Of a stretch of 64,000 nucleotides of DNA, positions 24,819-32,653 are shown in pieces. The position numbers and the translations under genes are program-made. Each line of letters opens with the position of its first letter. Positions within the stretch are counted from its first letter, which is position 1. Origin of the DNA: Pseudomonas mucoides (lineage in GTDB: Bacteria > Pseudomonadota > Gammaproteobacteria > Pseudomonadales > Pseudomonadaceae); the NCBI RefSeq assembly GCF_015461845.1, contig NZ_JACOPW010000001.1, positions 248,001 to 312,000 on the forward strand, given 5' to 3'. The notes below the pieces were generated by a model. It made no database searches. It was not told where the DNA came from and worked only from the letters and a program-made list of their open reading frames with translations.

Positions 24819-25559
24819 ATGAGCAAATCCATTGCAGTAAGCGAGCATCAACAAACACTTCATGACAACGTGCAGGCCGCCATCAAATCGCTGCTGGCCG
24901 CTCCAACAGCCTTGAAAAGCACTGACTACGCCAAGGTCCTGACTTCGACGCTGGCGGCCACTCAAAAGTCGGTCAAAATCCAGATCGCCGCCGGCGACCT
25001 GACCACGCTGAAACAATCAGGCTACAAGTTGTGTTTCGCCAAGAAGGTCGGTAACGAAGCCTACAATGTGGTCTGGCAGTCCTATGTCCAATACCTGAGC
25101 AACAACACCTTTAGCTGGACCCCGCAGTATCAGCTGTTCGGTTCCAATACGTTCCAGGCGAACGTGCAAGTGGAAGTCTCGACCAACATCGTCACGATTG
25201 GTCTGGGTCAACAGTCAATACTCGACAATTCGGGGTTGATGGGCCCGGCGACGAGCGGCGGCCCTGACACGTCGATCACCCTGATCAACAATTACGGCAA
25301 CATCCACCCGGGCGTCAGCCAATTGTCCACCGGCATCGATGGCATGCAGGTCAGCACCCCGATCTACGTGGCCTCCAACCCAGTGGTCCGCGGCTCTACG
25401 GCGCTGACCCCGATCGAAACCCTATTGGTGTGGTTCGAACAGAACGTGCAGACCAGCACCATGTTCAGCACGTCGCGCTCACAATCCGTCGAAATCGACC
25501 TGACGTTCGACAACAATGCCACCCGCCTCTACTCCGGAGGCAGCTGGACCGTCGTGTAA
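24819..25559 (+). CDS. Unrecognised 246-residue beta-rich protein
   Basis: A 246-residue protein with no signal peptide or membrane segment. Residues 1-50 are helical; the rest is Thr/Ser/Asn/Gln-rich and alternates polar and hydrophobic residues like a beta-sandwich (NNTFSWTPQYQLFGSNTF, NVQVEVSTNIVTIGLGQ, SVEIDLTFDNNATRLYSGG). I cannot name the family. The composition resembles non-classically released or toxin-like proteins more than enzymes, which is inference only. ATG at 24819 follows AAGGAATAGGG. The gene converges on a winged-helix regulator. The nearest functional hint is that small unknown genes cluster here. Confidence 0.75.
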   Translation: MSKSIAVSEHQQTLHDNVQAAIKSLLAAPTALKSTDYAKVLTSTLAATQKSVKIQIAAGDLTTLKQSGYKLCFAKKVGNEAYNVVWQSYVQYLSNNTFSWTPQYQLFGSNTFQANVQVEVSTNIVTIGLGQQSILDNSGLMGPATSGGPDTSITLINNYGNIHPGVSQLSTGIDGMQVSTPIYVASNPVVRGSTALTPIETLLVWFEQNVQTSTMFSTSRSQSVEIDLTFDNNATRLYSGGSWTVV

Positions 25560-25570
25560 GCCCTGCAACC

Positions 25571-25592
25571 GGGGCAACCTTGCGGTTGCCCC
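25571..25592. terminator. Bidirectional terminator between convergent genes
   Basis: Perfect GGGGCAACC / GGTTGCCCC stem with a four-base loop between the beta-rich protein gene and the converging regulator gene. Confidence 0.65.
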
Positions 25593-25598
25593 GTCTAT

Positions 25599-26402
25599 TC
25601 AAGCGTCACTGCCGCCACGGGCGAAATACCCCGTCAACGATTGGCAAATCGACTCCGCCAGATCCTCCTGCGTGGCGATGCCGTAAGGTCGATTACGATC
25701 AAACTGTTCTGACCAGCGAATCCGCCCCTGTGCGACATCAATCAAGCGCACCGAAGCCCGAACCCGGGTCGACTCAACCCGCACACTGCCCTCCAGTGAA
25801 TAATTGCCGCGCCCGGCCCGCACCAGGTCCGAGGCTTTGACGCTGCTGCGTGGCACCTTCATCAATACGTGATTGCCATGGCTTTGTGTCTGCTCGAACG
25901 ATTCGAACAGCCTGCAGCTCAGCTCTTCACACAAGCCCCGGGCAAAGTCGTCGCCGTCGCGGGTGATGCAGGTGAACGGCTGAATCTGTAACACCGGGTG
26001 GCGCGCCGCGATCGCCTTGGGCCGAAGTCGTTGATAGGCGAGGCGATAACATCCAGCCGGAAGGCTCAGGTGTACCGGGTCTTGCTGACCGCTGGTGGCG
26101 TAATGCGCCGCAAGTTTGCGGCGCAATCGCCCCACCTGCACTCGCACCACCGGATCGTCGCCGGTGCAGTAAATCGCCGGATCACGGCGAAACACCGCCA
26201 GGCCGATGGCGTGCTCAGTGAGCGCAATGGTCGGATGTTGAAGGTCATGATCGACCAGGAAGCGCAGCAGATCGCCCATCCGCCTGGACTTGGCAAACAC
26301 CGGACTGGCCAACAACTGCGCCAGCACCCGCTCCATTTCTTCACGATCAAGTGGCTCGGGAACACCCTCGGCACTCGAATGGCCAACGTGCTTGATTACC
26401 AT
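25599..26402 (-). CDS. Winged-helix regulator with FlgO/TolB-like C-terminal domain
   Basis: A 267-residue protein. Residues about 20-120 match the winged-helix module found at the N-terminus of many adenylate-cyclase/TPR-type regulators (MGDLLRFLVDHDLQ, DDPVVRVQVGRLRRKLAAHY, DPVHLSLPAGCYRL). Residues about 135-260 resemble a FlgO/TolB-N-like domain (DFARGLCEELSCRLFES, RASVRLIDVAQGRIRWSEQFDR). No membrane segment separates the two, so it is probably a cytosolic DNA-binding protein. GGAGGC lies in front of the start. It may control the unknown genes at 24.3-25.6 kb. A perfect palindrome lies 35 bp upstream of its start. Confidence 0.75.
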   Translation of the reverse strand: MVIKHVGHSSAEGVPEPLDREEMERVLAQLLASPVFAKSRRMGDLLRFLVDHDLQHPTIALTEHAIGLAVFRRDPAIYCTGDDPVVRVQVGRLRRKLAAHYATSGQQDPVHLSLPAGCYRLAYQRLRPKAIAARHPVLQIQPFTCITRDGDDFARGLCEELSCRLFESFEQTQSHGNHVLMKVPRSSVKASDLVRAGRGNYSLEGSVRVESTRVRASVRLIDVAQGRIRWSEQFDRNRPYGIATQEDLAESICQSLTGYFARGGSDA

Positions 26403-26437
26403 TGCCTGCCTCCGTGCAGGTTATCGACAATCACTCA

Positions 26438-26455
26438 CCACCTCTTTTGAGGTGG
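26438..26455. promoter_or_regulatory. Perfect palindrome upstream of the winged-helix regulator
   Basis: CCACCTC-TTTT-GAGGTGG, 35 bp upstream of the regulator's start codon. It could be an operator or an mRNA hairpin. The remaining spacer to 26792 contains a REP-like element and no supportable gene. Confidence 0.4.
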
Positions 26456-26585
26456 AATGGATACTGAAGTCGTACTCCTTGAACCTCTGCAATGCTCCCG
26501 CCGGGGAAGGCTCGGACGCTGCAAGGTCGAAGCTTAGCAGCCGTAACGCAACGGCGAGGAGATTGTGTCTGCTGCAACGCCGACC

Positions 26586-26629
26586 TTGTAGCAACTGCCG
26601 AACGCAGGCTCGGCAGCGGCTACAGGGAT
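26586..26629. repeat. REP-like element (GTAGCAGCTGCCGA type)
   Basis: Imperfect inverted repeat TTGTAGCAACTGCCGA / TCGGCAGCGGCTACA of a type dispersed in P. fluorescens genomes. Related copies are at 34611 and 37025. Confidence 0.6.
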
Positions 26630-26792
26630 CGTATCTGATCCGTAGTTTTCTGCAGGTTCTGTCTCTGTACCGCAACCCGCGTCGGTCCGACAATGACCAG
26701 CGGACCACTACAGTTTGTTAATATCCACGCGCATTTTTCGTCTGATACATCAGCCGCCCAAGATTTCACGTCGCTACACAGGATTTTCCCCC

Positions 26793-27398
26793 ATGAGTAC
26801 GTTGTATACCCGTCGCACTGTCCTGCGCGGCATGAGCCTGTTGAGCCTCGGCCTGCTGGCCGGTTGTGATGACAGCAGCAAACTGTCGTTCAAGTACGGC
26901 AAGGACCTCAGCGACAAGATCATGGGCCGGACCTTCAAGCTCAAGGACGTCGATGGCGAAACCCGGATGCTGACCAGCTATCGCGGGATGATGCCGATGA
27001 TTTTCTTCGGTTTCACTCAATGCCCGGCCGTGTGCCCGACCACCCTGGCCCGCGCCGCCCAAGCGAAAAAACTGATGGGCCGCGATGGCGAAAAGCTCCA
27101 GGTGATCTTCATCACCCTCGACCCTGAGCGCGACACGCCGCAGATGCTCGACAAATACGTCAAATCCTTCGACCCGACGTTCGAGGCGCTGCACGGCACG
27201 CTGGAAGAAACCGCCGCCACAGCCAAGGAATTCGGCGTGTTCTTTGAAAAAGTCCCGAACGGTGACAGCTACACCCTCTCCCACACCGCGACCAGTTACG
27301 TCTTCGACTCCCGGGGCAACTTGCGCCTGGGCCTGTCCGCGTCCCTTACCGCCCAAGAGTGCGCAGAAGACCTGCTCACCGTCATGGAGGTCTGCTAA
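26793..27398 (+). CDS. SCO1/SenC family copper protein
   Basis: A 201-residue lipoprotein-like Sco protein. The lipobox LLAGC ends at Cys25, and the thioredoxin-fold domain has the copper ligands Cys77 and Cys81 (QCPAVCPTT) and His164 (LSHTATSYV). Sco proteins deliver copper to the CuA site of cytochrome c oxidase or act as periplasmic thiol-redox factors. The downstream PCu(A)C gene begins inside its stop codon (TAATG), a pairing typical for CuA assembly. The start at 26793 is chosen because it places the signal sequence at the N-terminus; the frame is open to 26715. No oxidase subunit is adjacent. Confidence 0.9.
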   Translation: MSTLYTRRTVLRGMSLLSLGLLAGCDDSSKLSFKYGKDLSDKIMGRTFKLKDVDGETRMLTSYRGMMPMIFFGFTQCPAVCPTTLARAAQAKKLMGRDGEKLQVIFITLDPERDTPQMLDKYVKSFDPTFEALHGTLEETAATAKEFGVFFEKVPNGDSYTLSHTATSYVFDSRGNLRLGLSASLTAQECAEDLLTVMEVC

Positions 27399-27871
27399 TG
27401 ACTGCCACATCCTTCAAACGCATCAAACAACTGGCTCTGGGCCTGTCGCTGATAGGCCTGGCGTTCCAGGCGTCGGCGCAAACCGAAGTCCACGACGCCT
27501 GGGTCCGCGCGACCGTTGCCGGCCAACCGTCGACCGGCGCCTTCATGACCGTGCAAGCTGACAGCGACAGCACCCTGGTAAGCGTTCAGTCCCCGGTGGC
27601 AAAAACGGTACAGATTCACCAAATGAGCATGAAAGACGATGTGATGAAGATGGGCATGGTCGAATCCGTCGCGCTGCCGGCCGGCAAGCCTGTGACCTTG
27701 GATCCCCACGGCTACCACGTGATGCTGATTGACCTGACCGCCCAGGTGAAGGAAGGCGATAAAGTCCCGCTGACCCTGACCGTGAAAAACGCCAAGGGCG
27801 AGCAAGAAACCATCGAAGTGCAAGCCGAAGCGCGGGCACTCGGCACGATGGATCACAGCAAGATGCATTAA
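27398..27871 (+). CDS. Periplasmic copper chaperone PCu(A)C
   Basis: A 157-residue exported protein with a signal peptide (about residues 1-28, FQASAQ). The PCu(A)C domain carries copper-binding His and Met residues in IHQMSMKDDVMKM and HGYHVML. It takes Cu(I) for oxidase assembly, acting with the Sco protein encoded just upstream. Its ATG overlaps the Sco stop by one base, so the pair is translationally coupled. The C-terminal MDHSKMH adds further potential metal ligands. Confidence 0.9.
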   Translation: MTATSFKRIKQLALGLSLIGLAFQASAQTEVHDAWVRATVAGQPSTGAFMTVQADSDSTLVSVQSPVAKTVQIHQMSMKDDVMKMGMVESVALPAGKPVTLDPHGYHVMLIDLTAQVKEGDKVPLTLTVKNAKGEQETIEVQAEARALGTMDHSKMH

Positions 27872-27993
27872 GGCCCCGGCCTGATGGCTGCAGCGGATCA
27901 ACAATCGAATTGAACCCTGCGGCCCATCGCGTTTTCGAAACCCTATAGCGCCGAACTTCGACGAAGTCAGGCGCCATTGGAGAGGAAATCCCG

Positions 27994-28419
27994 ATGAACA
28001 CCCGACTTCTGCTTCTGCTCGCCTGCCTCAGCCCCACGCTGGCCATGGCTGAAAGCTGCGACGTCCTGACCCGCTCCCAAAGCCCTTCCGTGCCGGTGGT
28101 TGAATCCCATAGCTGCTATGAGTACGACGGCATGCCCGTCAACGCCATCGACTGGTCGTGCAGCAACGAAAGCAAGGACATGCTGACCAGCACCAAGAAA
28201 AAGGTCGAGCAGTGCGCCGATCACTACCAGGCCACCTGCATTGCCACACTGACCCAGGAATCGTTGGCCAACCCGCACTCCACCAGCAAGGACAAAAACA
28301 GCACCTCGCTGAATATCCCCGATAACGCGCAGGTCACGACGTACTACTACAGTGCCGAACACCTGAGTCAGGCAAAGATTGACTGTGAATCGGGCGGCGG
28401 GCACTGGAAAGCGCACTAG
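27994..28419 (+). CDS. Exported cysteine-containing unknown protein
   Basis: A 141-residue protein with a signal peptide (residues 1-19, AMAES) and six cysteines in the mature part (for example SCDVLTRS, SHSCYEY, WSCSNES, QCADHY, TCIATL and DCESGGG), suggesting three disulphide bonds. GAGAGGAAA precedes the start. I recognise no family. It follows the copper chaperone genes by 122 bp on the same strand, but no metal-binding signature beyond the cysteines is visible. Confidence 0.72.
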   Translation: MNTRLLLLLACLSPTLAMAESCDVLTRSQSPSVPVVESHSCYEYDGMPVNAIDWSCSNESKDMLTSTKKKVEQCADHYQATCIATLTQESLANPHSTSKDKNSTSLNIPDNAQVTTYYYSAEHLSQAKIDCESGGGHWKAH

Positions 28420-28598
28420 CCATTCGACACACCTCCCGCCAAACCCGCTGCCCAGGCGGGTTCGGGCGCTCTGCCTCAGTTATTTATACTCAAATGCCAG
28501 CTTAATAATATTTTACCGATACCAGGGTGATCCCTAGTCTTGACCCCAAGAGATGGCAGGCCATTAGCGACCTGAATCCCACTTCGAAGGGTAAAGAG

Positions 28599-29909
28599 AT
28601 GACCACAGAAAAAACAAAAACAGACACGCTGATCGTTGGCGCCGGTCAGGCTGGCGTGGCCATGAGTGAACACCTGAGCAAACTCGGCGTGCCGCACCTG
28701 GTGCTGGAGCGCAACCGCATTGCCGAGCGCTGGCGCACCGGGCGTTGGGATTCGCTGGTGGCCAACGGTCCGGCGTGGCACGACCGCTTTCCAGGCATGG
28801 AATTCGATGACCTGAGCCCCGACGGCTTTGCCCCGAAAGAACGTGTCGCCGATTACTTCGAAGCCTACGCCAAGAAATTCAACGCCCCGGTGCGCACCGG
28901 CGTGGACGTGCTGAGCGTCAAGCGCAATGTCGGCCGCCCAGGCTTCACCATTGAAACCTCCGACGGCGTGATTGAAGCCAACCGTGTGGTGGCGGCCACC
29001 GGGCCGTTCCAGAAACCGGTGATTCCGCCCATCGCGCCAAAAGATCAGCCGTTCATTCAGACCCACTCGGCCGATTACCGCAACCCCGAGCAACTGCCGG
29101 AAGGCGCTGTGCTGGTGGTGGGTGCCGGTTCGTCGGGCGTGCAGATCGCCGATGAACTGCAGCGTTCGGGCAAGCAGGTTTACCTCTCGGTCGGTGCACA
29201 CGACCGCCCGCCTCGCGCTTATCGCAACCGGGATTTCTGCTGGTGGCTGGGCGTGCTCGGCGAGTGGGATCAGGCGGCGATGAAACCCGGCCGGGAACAC
29301 GTGACCATCGCGGTCAGCGGTGCCCATGGCGGCAAAACTGTCGACTTCCGTGGCCTCGCCCATCGCGGCATGACCCTGGTCGGCCTGACCCAATCGTTCA
29401 ATGGCGGCGTGGCGACGTTCCAGCCAAACCTGGCCGAGAACCTGGCGCGCGGTGACGAAAACTATCTGGCGCTGCTCAACGCTGCCGATGCCTACATCGA
29501 GCGCAACGGCCTGGACCTGCCGGAAGAACCTGAAGCGCGCATGACCTTCCCTGATCCAGCGTGCGTGACGAATCCAATTCTTGAGCTCGACCTGGTCAAG
29601 GCCGGCGTGACCTCGATCATCTGGGCCACCGGTTTTGCCACCGATTACAGCTGGCTCAAGGTGGATGCTTTCGACGACAACGGCAAGCCGCAGCATCAGC
29701 GCGGTGTGTCGAGCGAGCCCGGGGTTTATTTCCTCGGACTGCCGTGGCAGTCGCGTCGTGGGTCTTCGTTCATCTGGGGCGTTTGGCACGACGCGAAATA
29801 CGTGGCCGATCACATCGCCATCCAGCGGTCGTACCTCGACTACCACGACGCGGCGCAGCGTCAGGCTGAAGCCGTGCCGGTCGCCCATAAAACCACTGTC
29901 AGCGCTTAA
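28599..29909 (+). CDS. Flavin-containing monooxygenase (class B type)
   Basis: A 436-residue FAD/NADPH enzyme with two Rossmann motifs: GAGQAGVAMSEHL near the N-terminus and GAGSSGVQIADEL near residue 180, plus the C-terminal WATGFATDYSWL. FMOs oxygenate N or S atoms or ketones. The start at 28599 follows GTAAAGAG and places the first Rossmann fold at residue 12, as expected; the frame is open from 28527. It leads a block with RidA, DUF1028, an M20 deacylase and an NCS1 permease, which suggests oxidation of an imported nitrogen compound. Confidence 0.88.
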   Translation: MTTEKTKTDTLIVGAGQAGVAMSEHLSKLGVPHLVLERNRIAERWRTGRWDSLVANGPAWHDRFPGMEFDDLSPDGFAPKERVADYFEAYAKKFNAPVRTGVDVLSVKRNVGRPGFTIETSDGVIEANRVVAATGPFQKPVIPPIAPKDQPFIQTHSADYRNPEQLPEGAVLVVGAGSSGVQIADELQRSGKQVYLSVGAHDRPPRAYRNRDFCWWLGVLGEWDQAAMKPGREHVTIAVSGAHGGKTVDFRGLAHRGMTLVGLTQSFNGGVATFQPNLAENLARGDENYLALLNAADAYIERNGLDLPEEPEARMTFPDPACVTNPILELDLVKAGVTSIIWATGFATDYSWLKVDAFDDNGKPQHQRGVSSEPGVYFLGLPWQSRRGSSFIWGVWHDAKYVADHIAIQRSYLDYHDAAQRQAEAVPVAHKTTVSA

Positions 29910-29930
29910 GACTTTTTTCAGGAGCTTCAC

Positions 29931-30347
29931 ATGGCCACGCCAACCCATACCCGTATTCGCATGTTCAACACCAAGGAAACCTACCCGAACCAGAGCCTGG
30001 ACAATGATTTGTGCCAAGCCGTGCGGGCCGGTAATACCGTTTATGTTCGTGGCCAGGTCGGCACTGATTTCGAAGGCAAACTGGTCGGATTGGGTGACCC
30101 GCGTGCGCAGGCCGAGCAGGCGATGCGCAACGTCAAGCAGTTGCTGGAAGAGGCTGGCAGCGATCTGAGCCACATCGTTAAAACCACGACTTACCTGATT
30201 GATCCGCGGTATCGCGAGCCGGTTTATCAGGAAGTGGGCAAGTGGCTGAAGGGCGTGTTTCCGATTTCGACCGGGTTGGTGGTGTCGGCACTGGGGCAGC
30301 CGCAGTGGTTGATGGAGATTGATGTGATTGCGGTGATTCCTGAGTAA
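29931..30347 (+). CDS. RidA family protein
   Basis: A 138-residue member of the YjgF/YER057c/UK114 family. RidA proteins hydrolyse reactive enamine/imine intermediates, and subfamilies linked to catabolic operons act on pathway-specific intermediates. Here the conserved features include GNTVYVRGQVG and the VKTTTYLIDPRYREPVYQEVG helix. It begins 22 bp after the monooxygenase, so the two are likely co-transcribed. It probably handles an imine or aminoacrylate-like product of the monooxygenase. The exact subfamily cannot be assigned by eye. Confidence 0.9.
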   Translation: MATPTHTRIRMFNTKETYPNQSLDNDLCQAVRAGNTVYVRGQVGTDFEGKLVGLGDPRAQAEQAMRNVKQLLEEAGSDLSHIVKTTTYLIDPRYREPVYQEVGKWLKGVFPISTGLVVSALGQPQWLMEIDVIAVIPE

Positions 30348-30366
30348 GCAGGTACACCGAGTCGCG

Positions 30367-30461
30367 GCCATCGCAGGCACGCCAGCTCCCACAGGTTTAT
30401 CGTCGCACACAATTCTGTGGCCACTGAAGATCCCTGTGGGAGCGGCGGTGCGACGATTCGA
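30367..30461. repeat. REP pair
   Basis: Two inverted REP-like palindromes (GCCAGCTCCCACAGG and CCTGTGGGAGCGGCGGTGCG) in the spacer after ridA. Confidence 0.65.
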
Positions 30462-30509
30462 CTTGCCCCAGACACCTCAATAGCCAAGGGTTAACCAAGG
30501 AGCAAAACC

Positions 30510-31187
30510 ATGACCTTCTCCATCGCCGCACGTTGCCCCGAAACCGGTCAGTTCGGCATCGCAATCAGTTCCTCCAGCATCGCCGTCGGCGCCCGTTGCC
30601 CCTGGCTGCTGCCGGGTGTCGGCGCGGTCTCGACGCAAAACATCACCCTGCCCTCGCTTGGCCCCGAAACCCTGGCCCTGATGGAGCAAGGCCTCGCACC
30701 GGCCGAGGCGCTGGACAAAGTCCTGACCCGCAACGGTTACAGCCAATATCGGCAAATCACCGCCATCGACCACCTCGGCCGCACCGCGCATTTCAGCGGC
30801 GCGCAAACCCTGGGCAATCACAACGCGGTGTCCGGTGAACACTGCGTGGCGGCCGGCAACATGCTCGCGGACCGCTCGGTGATCGAAGCGATGGTCGCAG
30901 CGTTCGAACATGGCGAAGGTCAATTGGCCGACCGCTTGCTCGCCGCGATGAAAGCCGCGATTGCCGCCGGCGGTGAAGCCGGGCCGGTGCATTCGGCGGC
31001 GATGATCGTCGTGGGTGAACTGACCTGGCCGATCATCAACCTGCGGGTCGACTGGGCCGACGAAAACCCTATCGGTGAGCTCGAGAAATTGTGGGACGCC
31101 TATCGCCCGCAGGTTCAGGACTACATCGACCGCGCCCTCGCCCCGGACAAATCCCCTGGCTACGGCGTCGCCGGAGACGACCGATGA
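30510..31187 (+). CDS. DUF1028 family protein (Ntn-hydrolase-like)
   Basis: A 225-residue protein matching DUF1028 from its start: TFSIAARCPETGQFG, ISSSSIAVGARCPW and GVGAVSTQNITLP. The family has an Ntn-hydrolase-like fold and recurs in operons with RidA, M20 deacylases and amino-acid or purine permeases. No reaction is firmly established to my knowledge. Its stop overlaps the start of the M20 gene by four bases (ATGA). It probably cleaves an amide or ureido intermediate in the pathway of this operon. Confidence 0.85.
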   Translation: MTFSIAARCPETGQFGIAISSSSIAVGARCPWLLPGVGAVSTQNITLPSLGPETLALMEQGLAPAEALDKVLTRNGYSQYRQITAIDHLGRTAHFSGAQTLGNHNAVSGEHCVAAGNMLADRSVIEAMVAAFEHGEGQLADRLLAAMKAAIAAGGEAGPVHSAAMIVVGELTWPIINLRVDWADENPIGELEKLWDAYRPQVQDYIDRALAPDKSPGYGVAGDDR

Positions 31188-32332
31188 GCCACAGCCGCGA
31201 GTTGTTGCAGACGCTGGTGGCGTTCGACACCACCAGCCGCGAGTCCAACCTGCACCTGATCGAGTTCGTCCGCGATTACCTCGCGGGTTTCGACGTGCCG
31301 TGCGAACTGGTCTACAACGAGCAACGCAGCAAGGCCAATCTGTTCGCCACCCTCGGCCCGGCGGGCGTGCCGGGCATCGTGCTGTCGGGGCACACCGACG
31401 TGGTGCCCGTCGACGGCCAGCCGTGGACCGTTCCACCGTTCGAACTCACCGAACGCGACGGCAAACTCTACGGTCGTGGCACGGCGGACATGAAAGGCTA
31501 CATCGCCTGCGTACTGGCCTTGGTGCCGTCGCTGGTGCAGGCCACGCTGCGCGTGCCGGTGCACATCGCGCTTTCTTATGATGAGGAAGTTGGCTGCCTG
31601 GGCGTGCGATCGCTGCTGGCGGAACTGCAACAGCGTCCGGTCAAACCGATGCTCTGCATCATTGGTGAGCCGACCGAACTGAAACCGGTGCTCGGGCATA
31701 AAGGCAAACTGGCGATGCGTTGTGATGTTCACGGGCAAGCGTGCCATTCAGCGTACGCGCCGCTGGGGGTCAACGCGATTGAATACGCGGCTGAACTGAT
31801 GGGTGAACTGGGGCGGATGGGTCATCGACTGAAGGCACCGGAGCTTCACGATGCGCGGTTCGATCCGCCATTCAGCACCGTGCAAACCGGCGTGATTTCT
31901 GGCGGTAAAGCGTTGAACATCGTCCCCGCCGATTGTCGCTTCGACTTCGAAATCCGTGCCCTGCCCTCGTTTGATCCCAATGATGTGGCGCAGGAACTGA
32001 AGGCCTATGCCGAGCGACAGGTGTTGCCGCGCATGCGTGCCGTAAGTGAACAGAGTGAGATCCGCTTCAGCGAGTTGTCGGCGTACCCCGGTCTGGCGAC
32101 CGATGCGCACAGTGAAGCGGCTGAGTTGATTGCCGCGTTCTCCGGCTCCCGAGAATTCGGCACCGTGGCCTTCGGCACCGAGGGCGGCCTGTTCGACGCA
32201 GCAGGCATCCCCACCGTCGTCTGCGGCCCCGGCAGCATGGACCAAGGACACAAACCCGACGAATTCGTCAGCCTCCAACAACTCACCGCCTGCGATGCGA
32301 TGCTGCAACGGATGCTGCAATCGATCAGCTAG
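31184..32332 (+). CDS. argE: M20 family deacylase, ArgE-like
   Basis: A 382-residue zinc metallopeptidase of the acetylornithine deacetylase family. The metal ligands are visible in LSGHTDVVPVDGQPW, GRGTADMKGYIACV, SYDEEVGCLG and IIGEPTELKP, and the dimer lid starts near GHKGKLAMRCDVHGQACHS in part. ArgE removes the acetyl group from N-acetylornithine. In this operon context (DUF1028, RidA, FMO, permease) it more likely removes an acyl or carbamoyl group from a pathway intermediate. It is translationally coupled to the DUF1028 gene by a four-base overlap. Confidence 0.85.
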   Translation: MSHSRELLQTLVAFDTTSRESNLHLIEFVRDYLAGFDVPCELVYNEQRSKANLFATLGPAGVPGIVLSGHTDVVPVDGQPWTVPPFELTERDGKLYGRGTADMKGYIACVLALVPSLVQATLRVPVHIALSYDEEVGCLGVRSLLAELQQRPVKPMLCIIGEPTELKPVLGHKGKLAMRCDVHGQACHSAYAPLGVNAIEYAAELMGELGRMGHRLKAPELHDARFDPPFSTVQTGVISGGKALNIVPADCRFDFEIRALPSFDPNDVAQELKAYAERQVLPRMRAVSEQSEIRFSELSAYPGLATDAHSEAAELIAAFSGSREFGTVAFGTEGGLFDAAGIPTVVCGPGSMDQGHKPDEFVSLQQLTACDAMLQRMLQSIS

Positions 32333-32356
32333 CAAAGCATCCGAACACACCAGAAA

Positions 32357-32450
32357 TCCCTGTGGGAGCGGGCTTGCCCGCGATGAGGGCCTGACAGTCA
32401 ATATTGAGTTGGCTGACAGACTGCCATCGCGGGCAAGCCCGCTCCCACAG
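32357..32450. repeat. REP pair (BIME)
   Basis: Inverted pair of the common CTGTGGGAGCGGGCTTGCCC element separated by about 35 bp, between the M20 and permease genes. The rest of 32451-32653 holds a GTACGT/ACGTAC palindrome at about 32620 and no gene. Confidence 0.85.
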
Positions 32451-32653
32451 TATCGCGTCCGTAATACCCCCCCCTGTTCGCCCAGGATTTCCAGCGACCA
32501 ACCGGCATACATTTTTTAACGTCTATACCCACAATCTTACTAATTTATCTCTCCCCGCCCACCGCCCATCATCAACTCCAACAAGAAAAGCGTCGCCCCC
32601 ATACGGCGCTCACCGAAGTACGTCCACGTACTCACATTGCCTTGGAGTTCGTC

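Noticed and set aside
28476..30410. 644-residue open frame on the minus strand opposite the flavin monooxygenase and RidA genes
   Set aside because: Long antisense frames are expected in GC-rich DNA with strong third-position bias; the plus-strand frames carry clear family motifs and ribosome sites, while this one has none.
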